A stretch of DNA of 64,000 nt, from contig JBFWVF010000010.1 in assembly GCA_050246875.1 (NCBI GenBank), positions 124,001 through 188,000 on the forward strand, in the 5' to 3' direction. The number at the start of each line of letters is the position of its first letter. The stretch's first letter is position 1. Below are positions 1 through 9,056 of this stretch, piece by piece. The notes beneath the pieces were generated by a model, which was not told the DNA's origin, made no database searches, and was given only the letters and a program-made list of their open reading frames with translations. Source of the stretch: SHWB01 sp050246875. Its GTDB lineage: Bacteria; Pseudomonadota; Alphaproteobacteria; UBA6615. The translations under genes were made by a program, and so were the position numbers.

Positions 1-435
1 GCCGTCGACCGACACGGCGGCATCGCCGCCACTGCTGCCGCCGCCGTAGTCGTCGTAACCGCCGCGATCACGGTCGCGATCGCCGCGGTCGCGCCAGCCG
101 CCGCGGTCACCGCGGTCGCTGTATCCTCCACGATCACGGCCGCCGAAGCCGCCGCCGCCACCACTGCGCGGCGATGGCTCGCTGGCCGTCGACGTATCGA
201 TCTCGTGCACCGCGGCGACCTGGAGGCCGCGCGGACCCTGCTCGACGTCGCAGACGACCGTCGCGCCGTCGGGCGCATCGCGATGGCCGGCGGCGTTGAG
301 GACCGAAGCATGAAGGAAAGCGTCTGGGCGGTCGTCGCCGAACTGGACGAAGCCGAAGCCCTTGGTCGGGTTGTACCACTTGACGATGGCGTTGACCCGT
401 TGCTGCCCCCCGGAGGGCGAATCGTAGCTACTCAT
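1..435 (-). CDS. Cold-shock domain protein, C-terminus beyond window edge
   Basis: The frame opens at an ATG at 433-435 and stays open to the window edge, so the 3' end is missing. Residues about 13-80 form a cold-shock domain with the RNP1-type segment KGFGFVQF (25-32) and RNP2-like DAFLHAS (38-44), which bind single-stranded RNA or DNA. A Gly/Arg/Asp-rich linker follows (about 86-135) with repeated RGG and DRG units. Related alphaproteobacterial proteins carry two cold-shock domains joined by such a linker; the last residues (VSVDG) resemble the start of the second, which is inference. A more AT-rich stretch at about 515-540 could hold the promoter, leaving a leader near 90 nt. The likely role is an RNA chaperone or antiterminator in the cytoplasm. 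Confidence 0.88.
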   Translation of the reverse strand, partial: MSSYDSPSGGQQRVNAIVKWYNPTKGFGFVQFGDDRPDAFLHASVLNAAGHRDAPDGATVVCDVEQGPRGLQVAAVHEIDTSTASEPSPRSGGGGGFGGRDRGGYSDRGDRGGWRDRGDRDRDRGGYDDYGGGSSGGDAAVSVDG

Positions 436-603
436 ACCGCCGAAACTCCACCTGCCGCCGAACGGGCGTCCGTCCGCCGGCGCCCCCCTGGCTGGTACAA
501 CTGCGTCGGTCGTACCCTTTTATTGCTGATATGCTAGCACAGGTGTCCTGCCGCCGTCCCGTTTTGCGAATCGGAACGCAAGCGTTTTGATTCACCCGTC
601 TCG

Positions 604-1956
604 TCAGGTAGAGCGCAGCAGTTCGGACAGGTTGCCGGCGAGCTGGCCGGAGGGCAGGCGGGTGCCGTCGAGGCGGGCGTCGGGCAGGCCGGCCCGGCTG
701 GTGTTGGCGCCGGTCAGGTTGGCGAAGGACAGGTCGGCGCCGCTCAGCACCGAGTGACGCATGTCGGCGCCGCGCAGGTCGGCATAGCGCAGGACCGCGC
801 GGTTGAGGCGGGCCGGCAGCATGCGCTCGCTGCCGATCAGCAGCGGTCCGAGGTTGGCGTCGCGCAGGTCGGTGTTGCTGAGGCGCGCGCCGGCGAGGTT
901 GGCGCCGCGCAGGTCGGCGCCGGCGAGGTTCGCCGTGCGCAGGTCGGCACCCTCGAGGTTCGCCGCCTGCAGCTTGCAGCCAGCGAGGTCGAGGCCGTAG
1001 AGCACCGCGCCGGGCGCCCGCAACGCCGTCAGCAGCGCGTGTTTCAGCGACTTGAGCGGCCGCAGGTCGACGCCGGCGAGGTCGGCCGGGGCGCCCTCGG
1101 CGCCGTCGGTCTCGATGAAACGGGCATGACGTTCGAGAATACGCTCGACGGGCTCGTCGAAGTCGCGGATCGAGCGGCCGGCGGTCTCCTCGGTCAGCAC
1201 GTCGTCGAGCTTGGTGTCGTGGAAGGCGGTCAGCGTCATCAGCGCGCCGGTCAGCACCGTGCGCGACAGGTCGGCGCCGGTGAGGTCGGCGCCCGACAGG
1301 TCGGCGTTCTCCAGGTTGGCGCCGGCGAGGTTGGCCTGGCGCAGATTGGCGCGCACCAGCCGGGCGCCGCGCATGACGGCGTCGGAGAAGTCGCACTGTG
1401 CCGCGACCACGCCGGTCATCTTGGCGCGCTCGAGGTTGGCGTTGGCGAGCAGCGCCGTGTCCATCGCCGTCGGCGTGACGTCGTGGGTGAGGAAGGTCAG
1501 GTGGCCGTCGCGGTCCTTCTCGGCGATGGTGCCCTCGCGCAGGTCGCATTCGAACAGGTCGGCGCCGGACAGGTCGGCGCCGCGCAGGCAGGCGCCGCGC
1601 AGGTCGGCACGGCGCAGCGACGCCTTGACCAGCTTGACCTGCCGCAGGTCGGCACAGAACAGCGTCGCGCTGTCGAGGACGGCGCCGGTGAGGTCGGCGC
1701 CGTTGAGGCGGGCGCCGGTGAAGTCGGCGTCGGCGAGGTTGCGGCCGCGCAGCTCGCGCCCCGCGAGGTCGAAGTAGGAGAACACCGCCCGCGCGCCGCC
1801 GGGGATGCCGGCGTAGAGCATCGAGTGGCGGCGCACCATCTCGTCGACCTCGGCCTGGCTCGGCCGCAGGTACTGGATGGTCTCGCCGGCCCGCCGGCTG
1901 GCTCCGTGTACCGTCGGCGCGACCGCCTTGCCACCTGTACGCACATTCGGGCGCAT
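604..1956 (-). CDS. Pentapeptide-repeat protein
   Basis: Most of the protein is built of A(D/N)LXX repeats in two blocks. One lies in the first half, the other at the C-terminus, and a non-repeat stretch of about 75 residues separates them (around DDVLTEETAGRSIRDFDEP to KSLKHALL). Such repeats fold into a right-handed quadrilateral beta-helix; the biological role of most members is unknown. The segment just after the start (YLRPSQAEVDEMVRRHSML) is a non-repeat cap. No signal peptide or membrane segment is visible, so it is probably cytoplasmic. I chose the ATG at 1956 because GGGG lies six bases upstream. ATGs at 1962 and 2016 are in frame, and one at 2076 would overlap the upstream GH3 gene. 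Function unassigned. Confidence 0.8.
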   Translation of the reverse strand: MRPNVRTGGKAVAPTVHGASRRAGETIQYLRPSQAEVDEMVRRHSMLYAGIPGGARAVFSYFDLAGRELRGRNLADADFTGARLNGADLTGAVLDSATLFCADLRQVKLVKASLRRADLRGACLRGADLSGADLFECDLREGTIAEKDRDGHLTFLTHDVTPTAMDTALLANANLERAKMTGVVAAQCDFSDAVMRGARLVRANLRQANLAGANLENADLSGADLTGADLSRTVLTGALMTLTAFHDTKLDDVLTEETAGRSIRDFDEPVERILERHARFIETDGAEGAPADLAGVDLRPLKSLKHALLTALRAPGAVLYGLDLAGCKLQAANLEGADLRTANLAGADLRGANLAGARLSNTDLRDANLGPLLIGSERMLPARLNRAVLRYADLRGADMRHSVLSGADLSFANLTGANTSRAGLPDARLDGTRLPSGQLAGNLSELLRST

Positions 1957-2032
1957 GCACATCCCCGCGGGCCGCCCATACCGGGCCCTAGCCTGCCGAT
2001 GTTCCGGGGCGGGCATTAAGAATCGTTTAAAA

Positions 2033-3586
2033 TCAGTCCGGTGTGGGGTTTCCCCGAGAAGCGTGCATGGCCACATGGTCGAGCAGGCCGGCGAACAGCG
2101 CCGCGTCGTTGACGATGCGCGGCACCTTGTGCTGGCCGCCGAGCTGGCCGCGCGCCTTCATCCAGGCGGCGAAGGCGCCGGGGGCGGCGACGGTCAGGCG
2201 CGGCGCCTCGATGCCGACATTGGCGCTGCGGTGGGCGCGGTAGTCGTCGTTGGTTTCCGCCAGCGCCGCGTCGAGCACCGACAGGAAGCGCGCCTCGGCC
2301 TCACGCGACGGCGGCGCGCCGAACTCGACGACGAACAGGTGATGCCCGCGTTCGCCGCTGCCCTCCGGAAAGCGCGGCGCCACCGACCAGTCGGTGACCA
2401 GCGCGCCGATGGCGGCGGCGGCGGCCGACACGGCCTCCTCAAGTTCCGCATCGATGAGGTGCTCGCCGAAGGCCGAGAGCATGTAGCTGGTGCGCCCGGT
2501 GACCAGCAGGCGCGGCGGGGCGCGGTCGACGAAGCGCACGGTGTCGCCGAGGACGTGGCCCCACAGGCCGGCGCAGGTCGACAGCACGATGGCGTATTCG
2601 ACGCCGCGCTCGACCTCGCCGATCCAGTGGCGCGTCGGCTGCGGCGCATCGAGTTCGCCGACCGGCACGAACTCGAAATAGAGGCCGCGTTCGAGACCCA
2701 GCAGCATGCCCTCGCCCGAGCCGCGGTCGGCAATGGCGACGAAACCCTCGCTGGCGGCGTAGACCTCGCGCAGCTCGGCGTGGCTGCCTTCGAGCAGCCG
2801 CGCGAAGCGTTCGCGGTAAGGGGCGAAATGCACGCCGCCGTGGACGATCATCTCCAGCTCCGGCAGCAGGCGGGGGAGACGCGGCGCGTCATCGCCTTCC
2901 AGCGCCGCCATGCGGTCGAACAGTGCCAGTAGCCAGCTCGGCACGCCGCCGACGAGGCGCAGGTGCGCCTCCCGCGCGATGCGGGCGACGCCGTCGATCT
3001 TGCGCTCCCAGTCGTCCTCGACGGCGAGTGCGGGCGGCGGGAAGAACCACGGCCGGCCGATGCGCGGCGCCGTCGCGGCGGCGATGCCCGAGAGGTCGCC
3101 GGCGCGCACGCCCGGCGCGAGACGTTCCAGGCGGGCGCTGCCGCCGAGCATGAACATGCGCCCGCCGCCGAGGCGGCTCGCCGGCCGCGCGCCGAGATGG
3201 TGCGCCAGCAGCTCGAACGCGGCGCTGCGGTTCGAGCGGTTCATCGCCCGCGTGACGGGTATGTGCTTGGTGCGCCCCGTCGTCGTGCCCGAGGTGACGG
3301 CGAAGAAGGGCACGCGGCCCGGCCAGCTCACATTGTCGAGGACCGGGAATGCCGCGCGCCAGTAGGCCTGCCACATGTCCTCCCAGCGCCGCAGCGGCAC
3401 GGCGGCGCGGAAATCCTCCGGCGTGCGGATGCGGGCGAAGCCGTGGTCGCGACCGAAGCGCGTGCCGGCGGCGTGCCCGACGAGCGCGCGCAGCGTGCGC
3501 CGCTGCGACTCCGCCGGGTCGAGCGCCGCCAGATGCGCGAGGCGCCGGCGCGCGAGAAATCGGGCCGGGCGCGTGACGTCGATCAC
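2033..3586 (-). CDS. GH3-family acyl-acid amido synthetase (copy 1)
   Basis: The 517-residue protein matches the GH3 auxin-responsive-promoter family, ANL-fold enzymes that adenylate a carboxylic acid with ATP and transfer the acyl group to an amino acid or amine. The ATP motif TSGTTTGRTK starts near residue 98. The second motif appears as EVYAASEGF and the third as LWGHVLGDTV. The start is a GTG at 3586 that overlaps the stop of the upstream penicillin-acylase-type gene (GTGA), so the two are translationally coupled. The usual genetic role in plants is conjugating jasmonate or auxin; bacterial substrates are mostly unknown. The pairing with an amide hydrolase suggests handling of N-acyl amino acids or a similar amide (inference). 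A second, divergent GH3 lies at 20495-22183. Confidence 0.85.
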   Translation of the reverse strand: MIDVTRPARFLARRRLAHLAALDPAESQRRTLRALVGHAAGTRFGRDHGFARIRTPEDFRAAVPLRRWEDMWQAYWRAAFPVLDNVSWPGRVPFFAVTSGTTTGRTKHIPVTRAMNRSNRSAAFELLAHHLGARPASRLGGGRMFMLGGSARLERLAPGVRAGDLSGIAAATAPRIGRPWFFPPPALAVEDDWERKIDGVARIAREAHLRLVGGVPSWLLALFDRMAALEGDDAPRLPRLLPELEMIVHGGVHFAPYRERFARLLEGSHAELREVYAASEGFVAIADRGSGEGMLLGLERGLYFEFVPVGELDAPQPTRHWIGEVERGVEYAIVLSTCAGLWGHVLGDTVRFVDRAPPRLLVTGRTSYMLSAFGEHLIDAELEEAVSAAAAAIGALVTDWSVAPRFPEGSGERGHHLFVVEFGAPPSREAEARFLSVLDAALAETNDDYRAHRSANVGIEAPRLTVAAPGAFAAWMKARGQLGGQHKVPRIVNDAALFAGLLDHVAMHASRGNPTPD

Positions 3587-5856
3587 GCGCCGCCCGCAGG
3601 GCGCAGGATGGTGACGTGGCGGAACGCCCCCGCCACGCTGTCGGGGCGCAGCGGCACCTGCACGTAGCCGCCGTCGCGCCACAGCGTCGTCTGGTCGAGG
3701 AAGGTCGAGCTGTTGAACCAGCCGTCCTGGCCGCCGAGCAGGACGAACCAGTTGGCGTCGGGGTCGGCGAGATCGGAGACGTGGCGCGACTGGGCGCCGT
3801 AGCGCGTCGGGTGGCGGTCCTCGGTGCGGCCATGCGCCGACTTGTTGACCGAGGTGGTGGTGCCCGACGCCGGCATGTCGCCGAAGCGGTAGCGGTCGCC
3901 GATGACAGGGGCGTTGGCCAGCGTGTGGGCGAAGGCGAGGCGGTGCATCTCGCCCCAGCTTCCGTGCTTCTCCACCGCCGCCGTCGCCGCAGCGAGCGCC
4001 AGCGGCAGGACCTCGCGCAGGCGCGCCGCCGGCGCCTTGTCCAGCGTCTCGGCGAGGGCCTGGTTGACGCGGTCGACGATGCCGGCGACGGCGCGCTCCT
4101 CGGCGCTCCACAATTGCTGCTCGAGGTGATGCGCGGCGGCCTCGAAGGCGACCGCGCCGGCCGAGGCGGCATCGTAGCGGCCGTCCCAGCCGGCGATCAG
4201 CGCAGCGGCCTTGTCCGCCGCGTCGCCGAGGACGCCGTCCGGCAGGGCGGCGACGTGGCGGCCGAGCGTGTCGCGCAGCGCGATGGCGCTGGCGACGGTG
4301 ACGTCGCGCTGCAGCGCCATCAAGTCGTCACGCGCGACCGTGCCGTCGCCGGACAGCAGCTCCTGCAGGCGGCGGATGCGGTCGTCGGGCGAGAAGAACC
4401 AGCCGACGGTGACCGGCGCCGGCGCCGGGCGGTTGTTGGCCGAGGCGACGAAGCCGCCGGGCGGGTCGAGCACGGCTGGCAGTTCGGCCGCCGTCAGCCC
4501 GGCCGCCCAGTCGCCGGCGCGCTGCGGCGGCACGGCGATGTCGCCCGGCGCCTCCGTGCGGCGCGGCAGGCGCACCGCCATCACCTGCCCGACATGGCCG
4601 GCGACGTCGGCGTAGAGCATGTTCTGGCCAGGCAGGTGGAAGCCGGCCAGCGCGGCGCGGAAGCCGGCGAAGTCGGTCGCCCGCGCGACGCCGAACATGG
4701 CCGTGATCTCGTCGGACACGTCATGGCCAGCCCAGCGCAGCGCCAGCGTCTCGCCGTCGCGCGCCTTGACCGTCGCGGCATCGGAGACGACCGGCCCCCA
4801 CGGGCTTTGCCGCACGGTGACCGTGCGGTCGAACCACCAGCGTACGCGGATGCGCTGTTCGCCGACGGTGAAGGCTTCCGGCGGCAGGCCGCTGACGTCC
4901 ACGAGGTCGCTGGAGGCGGCGCGCATGTTGGTGCCGCCCCAGGCCACCGTCGGGTTGCGGCCGACGCCGAAGATCGGCAGGCCCGGCGGCATCAGGCCGA
5001 CGACGTGGAAGGAGGGCGAGCGCGCGCCGGCGACGAGCCAGAGATTGGGCAACGAGACGCCGAGATGCGGGTCGCTGGCGATCATCGCCGCGCCGCTCGC
5101 CGTGCGCGTGCCGGCGACGGCGACGGAGTTGGAGCCGGTGCGGCCGTGGTCGAGCAGCAGGCCCTCGAGCAGCGCCGCGGAGGCGTCCTCCGCGCCGCCG
5201 AAGCTCGGCAGCGAGGCGCCGCCGGAGCGCAGCACGCGGGCGAACAACTCCGGCCAGTCGGCACGATCGCGCAGCGGCATCAGGCGGAACCAGACCAGCC
5301 AGTTGATGTCGATCGAGGCGAGGCGGCCGACGGTCAGCACGTCCTCGGCCGTCCACGGCTCGCGCTTCAGGCCGAGCAGGCGGAACTCGTGCGGCAGGAC
5401 CGCGACGCTCATCAGCACGTGGTTGATGCCGGCGACGAAGCCGTCGAGCAGGTCGCGCGTGGCCGGCGGCAGGGCCGCCAGCGTCGCCGGCGCGGCCTTG
5501 CCGAAGTCGAGGATGCGCAGCGCGTGGTCGATGTCGGCGGTGAACGGTCCGGCCATCTCCGAGACGCGGCCGCGCGCGACGCGCCGCATCACCTCCATCT
5601 GGCCGAGGCGCAGATGGGCGTGGACCATGCCGAGGCCGACCATCAGGTCACGGTCGCTTGCCGCCTCGACGAAGGGAATCTGGTGCTCGTTCCAGCGGAT
5701 GGTGACGGGCGCGGCCACCGGCGCGCCGTCGAGCGGCAGCGCGGCGAGCCGCTGTTCGACCGTGGTCGGCTCGGGCAGCGGCGCCACCAGCGCGCACCCG
5801 GCGCCGAGCAGGCTTGCGAGGACCATGGGCAGCCATCCTGTTCGGCGCATCGTCAT
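3583..5856 (-). CDS. Penicillin acylase family (Ntn-hydrolase) lipoprotein
   Basis: This 757-residue protein has a lipoprotein signal with lipobox LGAGC (Cys21), so it is probably anchored on the periplasmic face of a membrane. The family is made as a precursor that self-cleaves to alpha and beta chains. The new N-terminal serine of the beta chain is the nucleophile and is Ser242 here, in GRTGSNSVAV. Further family landmarks are the N-terminal WNEHQIPFVEA (periplasmic amidases begin with a similar strand) and the beta-chain segments IASDPHLGVSLP and NPTVAWGGTN. Substrates in the family include penicillin G, acyl-homoserine lactones and other N-acyl compounds. The downstream GH3 synthetase starts inside its stop codon. 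The actual substrate cannot be read from sequence. Confidence 0.9.
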   Translation of the reverse strand: MTMRRTGWLPMVLASLLGAGCALVAPLPEPTTVEQRLAALPLDGAPVAAPVTIRWNEHQIPFVEAASDRDLMVGLGMVHAHLRLGQMEVMRRVARGRVSEMAGPFTADIDHALRILDFGKAAPATLAALPPATRDLLDGFVAGINHVLMSVAVLPHEFRLLGLKREPWTAEDVLTVGRLASIDINWLVWFRLMPLRDRADWPELFARVLRSGGASLPSFGGAEDASAALLEGLLLDHGRTGSNSVAVAGTRTASGAAMIASDPHLGVSLPNLWLVAGARSPSFHVVGLMPPGLPIFGVGRNPTVAWGGTNMRAASSDLVDVSGLPPEAFTVGEQRIRVRWWFDRTVTVRQSPWGPVVSDAATVKARDGETLALRWAGHDVSDEITAMFGVARATDFAGFRAALAGFHLPGQNMLYADVAGHVGQVMAVRLPRRTEAPGDIAVPPQRAGDWAAGLTAAELPAVLDPPGGFVASANNRPAPAPVTVGWFFSPDDRIRRLQELLSGDGTVARDDLMALQRDVTVASAIALRDTLGRHVAALPDGVLGDAADKAAALIAGWDGRYDAASAGAVAFEAAAHHLEQQLWSAEERAVAGIVDRVNQALAETLDKAPAARLREVLPLALAAATAAVEKHGSWGEMHRLAFAHTLANAPVIGDRYRFGDMPASGTTTSVNKSAHGRTEDRHPTRYGAQSRHVSDLADPDANWFVLLGGQDGWFNSSTFLDQTTLWRDGGYVQVPLRPDSVAGAFRHVTILRPAGGA

Positions 5857-6003
5857 CCGCGGCGGGTGGAATTGCCCTGTCTATCTTGGGCCGGATCGCT
5901 CCGTTCGCAACCGTATCGCGCCGGAATAGCGCGACGGCGCGCGCCGCCGGCTATAGTCGCGCCCGCCCGGCTCGTCCGGGCGGTACCGCGCGAGGGGGCC
6001 GGA

Positions 6004-6765
6004 TTGTCCTATGCCGATGTGACGACGCAGGTGCTGGTCCTCGGCGCGCTGGTGCTGTTCGGTGCCGGCATGGTCAAGGGCACCTTCGGCGCCGGCCTGC
6101 CGATGCTGTCGGTGCCGCTGATCGCGACGCTCAGCGACCCGCTGACCGGCATCGCGATGCTGGCCGTCCCGGTGCTGGTGACGAACATCGTCCAGCTCGT
6201 CCAGACGGGGCGCTGGCGCGAATCCCTTATCCGCTTCTGGCCGATGCTGGTGCCGATGGCGATCGTCACCATTCCGGCGGCGCGGCTGCTGACGGCGCTC
6301 GATCCGACCGACGCGACGAAGGTGCTCGGCTTCGTGCTCATGGTCGTCGTCGCCAGCCAGCTCCTGCCGATCCGCTCGGCGCTGTCGCCGCGGCTCGAAC
6401 GCTGGCTCGCGCCGGTGGCGGGCGTGCTCGCCGGCCTGCTCAACGGCGTCTCCAGCATCGTCGGGCCGATCGTCTTCGCCTGGATGGTGCTGCTGCGCCT
6501 CGACAAGGAGGCGTTCATCGCCTCGGTCTGCGTCTTCTTCTTCGTCTCCGGCGTGCCGCTTTACGGCAGCCTCGCGCTGGCCGGCGTCTACGACGGCTGG
6601 CTCGGCTGGGCGACGCTGGCGGCGCTGGCGCCGGCGCTCGCCGGCATGGCCATCGGCACGCGACTGCGCGGCTACCTGTCGGAAAAGACCTTCCGCCGCG
6701 CGCTGACGGCGCTGCTCTTCGTCGTCGCCCTCAACCTGCTGCGCCGTGGCTTCGACGTGTTCTGA
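6004..6765 (+). CDS. TauE/SafE family membrane permease
   Basis: About eight hydrophobic segments fill this 253-residue protein. The N-terminal motif GAGMVKGTFGAGLPMLSVPL is the typical TSUP/TauE-SafE repeat with conserved glycines, and a second copy begins near GLLNGVSSIVGP. The family exports or imports small organic or sulfur anions such as sulfite or sulfonates; the substrate here is unknown. There is no in-frame ATG near the start. I chose the TTG at 6004 because GAGGGGG lies at 5992-5998, five bases before it; GTG at 6019 is the alternative. It is divergent from the penicillin-acylase operon and convergent with the flavin monooxygenase pair, so it looks monocistronic. Confidence 0.85.
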   Translation: MSYADVTTQVLVLGALVLFGAGMVKGTFGAGLPMLSVPLIATLSDPLTGIAMLAVPVLVTNIVQLVQTGRWRESLIRFWPMLVPMAIVTIPAARLLTALDPTDATKVLGFVLMVVVASQLLPIRSALSPRLERWLAPVAGVLAGLLNGVSSIVGPIVFAWMVLLRLDKEAFIASVCVFFFVSGVPLYGSLALAGVYDGWLGWATLAALAPALAGMAIGTRLRGYLSEKTFRRALTALLFVVALNLLRRGFDVF

Positions 6766-6771
6766 AGCGGT

Positions 6772-7881
6772 CTACTGCGCGGCGGCCTGCGAGCGGGCGA
6801 GGGCGGCGTTGACGCGCGGCATCACCTGCTCGCCCATCAGCTCCATCGAGCGCCTGGCGAGCTTCGGGTCGAGCCAGTCCATGCAGGCGTAGAGCAGCGT
6901 GCCGAAGCCGCCGGTGCGCTCGTGCAGTTGCAGGATCTGGTCGACGACGCTGTCGACGGTGCCGACGATGCCGAGTTCGTCGGTGACCCAGTCGAGGGTC
7001 AGCGCCTCGTCGGGCTGGTCCTTGTCGGCCTTGAAGCACATCAGCCGGTTGGCCATCTCGAGCTTCTTCAGCACGAGGTGGCAGGCGAGGCGGTACGGGC
7101 TGGTGCTGTCGTCGCCGCCGTAGGCGCGCGCGGTGGCCTCGTCGTCGGCGACGAAGACGTTGCGGCAGATGCGCCAGTGGCTGCGGTCGGCCGGCTTGCC
7201 GGCGTTGGCGCAGCCCTGGGCGTAGGCCTTGAAGTGGCCGGCCAGCCAGTTGGGGTGCATCAGGTTGGCCGAGGCCGGGTGGAAGCCGCGCTCGCCCATC
7301 TTGACGATGCCGGGCGAGAAGGGTGCGACGACCGAGCCGACGATCTCCGGATAGGGCTGCTGGAACGGCCGGTGGACGACGCCGAGGCCGTTCGCTGCGT
7401 CGAGCGTGTTCGCGGTGGTCACGGTCCAGCGCTTGCCCTTGAAGTCGTACGGCGGCGCCTTGGTCCACAGCTCGATGATCATGTCGATCGCTTCGGCGAA
7501 CATCGCGTTGCGATCCTCGTCGAGCAGGCCGAGGATCTCGGCGTCCGACTGCACCGCGCCCGGGCTGATGCCGAAGATCAGGCGACCCTGCAGCATGTGG
7601 TCGAGCATGGCGACGTTGGCGGCGATGATCGCCGGGTGGATCTGCGCCAGGTTCGCCGTGCCGGTGGCGAAGCGGATGTGCTTCGTCGCATGCGCCACCG
7701 AGGCCATGAACATCATGCACGACGGGATGGACTCGGCGCGGTCGGTCAGGTGCTCGCCGATGAAGGCTTCCTGAAAGCCGACGCGGTCGGCGAGCATGAT
7801 GCACTCGCGGTCCTCGTCCAGCGATTCGGCCCACACCCGGGTCGGCGGGTGGATGGGCATCATGAACAGTCCGAGCTTCAT
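6772..7881 (-). CDS. LLM-class flavin-dependent oxidoreductase (copy 1)
   Basis: The 369-residue protein is a bacterial luciferase-like monooxygenase, a TIM barrel that uses reduced FMN or F420. It begins with the typical first strand MKLGLFMMPIHPP and continues with ADRVGFQEAFIGEHLTDR and GRLIFGISPGAVQSD, which form the flavin phosphate and substrate region. The gene follows a paralogue (7898-8956) by 16 nt, so the two form an operon with the TRAP binding protein at 9057-10142 immediately upstream. Members oxidise aldehydes, alkanesulfonates, terpenoid ketones or aromatic compounds. The substrate cannot be set, but pairing with a TRAP solute receptor suggests catabolism of an imported organic acid or its derivative (inference). 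Confidence 0.9.
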   Translation of the reverse strand: MKLGLFMMPIHPPTRVWAESLDEDRECIMLADRVGFQEAFIGEHLTDRAESIPSCMMFMASVAHATKHIRFATGTANLAQIHPAIIAANVAMLDHMLQGRLIFGISPGAVQSDAEILGLLDEDRNAMFAEAIDMIIELWTKAPPYDFKGKRWTVTTANTLDAANGLGVVHRPFQQPYPEIVGSVVAPFSPGIVKMGERGFHPASANLMHPNWLAGHFKAYAQGCANAGKPADRSHWRICRNVFVADDEATARAYGGDDSTSPYRLACHLVLKKLEMANRLMCFKADKDQPDEALTLDWVTDELGIVGTVDSVVDQILQLHERTGGFGTLLYACMDWLDPKLARRSMELMGEQVMPRVNAALARSQAAAQ

Positions 7882-7897
7882 GGTCTGGCGCGGTCCT

Positions 7898-8956
7898 TCA
7901 GGCGGCGGCGGTGCGGGTGGGCGCGGCGGAGAGAAGCGGCAGCACCTGCTCGGCCATCAGTGTCATCGAGCGGCGGGCGAGGTCCGGGTCGGCCCAGTCG
8001 ACGCCGGTGCAGACCAGCGTTCCGAAGGCGCCCGCCTCGGCGCGCAGGGCGGCGATCTGTTCGGCCACCCGGGCCGGCGTGCCGGCGATCACCTGCGTCG
8101 CGACGACCGTGTCGAGGCCGGCCGCCGTCGTGGACTGGCCGGCCCGCGCGAGGGCGCGCGCGTGGTAGGCGCGATAGGGGCTCGCAGCGTCGCGGCGGCC
8201 GTAACGCTCGGCCGTCGCCTCGTCGTCGGCGACGAAGACGGTGCGGGCAACGCGCCAGTCGCGGGGATCGGCGGGCTTGCCGGCGGTGGACGCGGCGCGG
8301 GCATAGGCCTGCCATTGCGCCGCCAGTTCGGCCGGCGTCAGCAGTTCGCCCGAGAGCAGGTGGAAGCCGCGCGTGCCTGCGCCGGTGGCGAGGTCCTGCG
8401 CCGGCCCGGCCAGCGCCACGACGATCTCCGGCAGCGGCTCCTGATAGGGCCGGTGCAGGTAGCCGAGGCCGGTCGCCGGATAGAAGGTGCGTTCGGTGGT
8501 GATCGTCCAGTGCGCGGTCCTGAGGCCATAGGGCGGTTCGCCGGCCCAGCCCGCGAGGATCAGGTCGATGGCCTCGAAGAACAGCGCCGTCGGATCCTCG
8601 TGCAGCGTCTGCAGCATCTCGGCGTCGGGGCCGCCGCCGGGCGCGATGCCGAGGACGAAACGGCCCCTGGCCATCTGGTCGAGCATGGCGGCGTGGACGG
8701 CGGTCAGCGCCGGGTGCATGAGCGGCACGGTGGTGCAGCTCGCCAGCCTGATCTTCTCCGTCAGCGGCAGCAGCGAGGCGAGGAAGATGTCGGCGCTGGA
8801 GACGGGGTTGCCGGCGTCGGCCAGCCGCTCGGCGACGAAGGCCTCGCGGTAGCCGAGACGGTCGGCCAGCACGATGGCGTCGCGGTCCTCGGCCAGCGTC
8901 TCGCTCTCGGGCCGCCCGGGCGTGTGCAGCGGCGTGCTGAAGTAACTGAGGTGCAT
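7898..8956 (-). CDS. LLM-class flavin-dependent oxidoreductase (copy 2)
   Basis: This 352-residue luciferase-like monooxygenase is clearly paralogous to its downstream neighbour. It shares the architecture MHLSYFSTPLHTPG, ADRLGYREAFVAERL, GRFVLGIAPGGGPD and a matching tail ending in SMTLMAEQVLPLL. The start at 8956 gives the expected first beta strand and has AGGATCC just upstream. The two gene products may form a heterodimer, as in LuxA/LuxB, or act on related substrates; that is inference from tandem arrangement only. Both need a separate flavin reductase, and none is visible nearby. The long hairpin at 9015-9052 lies between this gene and the TRAP receptor gene upstream. Confidence 0.9.
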   Translation of the reverse strand: MHLSYFSTPLHTPGRPESETLAEDRDAIVLADRLGYREAFVAERLADAGNPVSSADIFLASLLPLTEKIRLASCTTVPLMHPALTAVHAAMLDQMARGRFVLGIAPGGGPDAEMLQTLHEDPTALFFEAIDLILAGWAGEPPYGLRTAHWTITTERTFYPATGLGYLHRPYQEPLPEIVVALAGPAQDLATGAGTRGFHLLSGELLTPAELAAQWQAYARAASTAGKPADPRDWRVARTVFVADDEATAERYGRRDAASPYRAYHARALARAGQSTTAAGLDTVVATQVIAGTPARVAEQIAALRAEAGAFGTLVCTGVDWADPDLARRSMTLMAEQVLPLLSAAPTRTAAA

Positions 8957-9014
8957 GGAAGGATCCTGCCTCGCTCTCCTGAGCGGCTCTGCAAGCTAGC
9001 AGGGCCGCGTTGGT

Positions 9015-9052
9015 CACGGGAGAGGCCGGCCGGCGAGCCGGCCTCTCCCGTG
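9015..9052 (-). terminator. Strong hairpin between TRAP receptor and monooxygenase genes
   Basis: A perfect 16-bp stem (CACGGGAGAGGCCGGC with its reverse complement) encloses a 6-nt loop. It begins five bases past the stop codon of the TRAP receptor gene at 9057 and precedes the copy-2 monooxygenase start at 8956. No T-tract follows on either strand, so it may be a Rho-independent-like terminator of weak efficiency or an mRNA-stabilising structure. Such a structure would keep receptor transcript high relative to the downstream enzymes. Confidence 0.75.
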
Positions 9053-9056
9053 GTTC

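Noticed and set aside
754..2019. 421-codon plus-strand frame with regular EVGAAQVGAGEV-like repeats
   Set aside because: The repeats mirror the pentapeptide-repeat gene on the other strand; codons read antisense give a periodic sequence. No independent start or ribosome site supports it.
3616..6765. 1049-codon open frame on the plus strand through the penicillin-acylase gene
   Set aside because: The first part is an antisense shadow of the acylase gene, made of Arg/Ala/Gly-rich text. Only its last 253 codons are a real gene, the TauE/SafE permease starting at TTG 6004.
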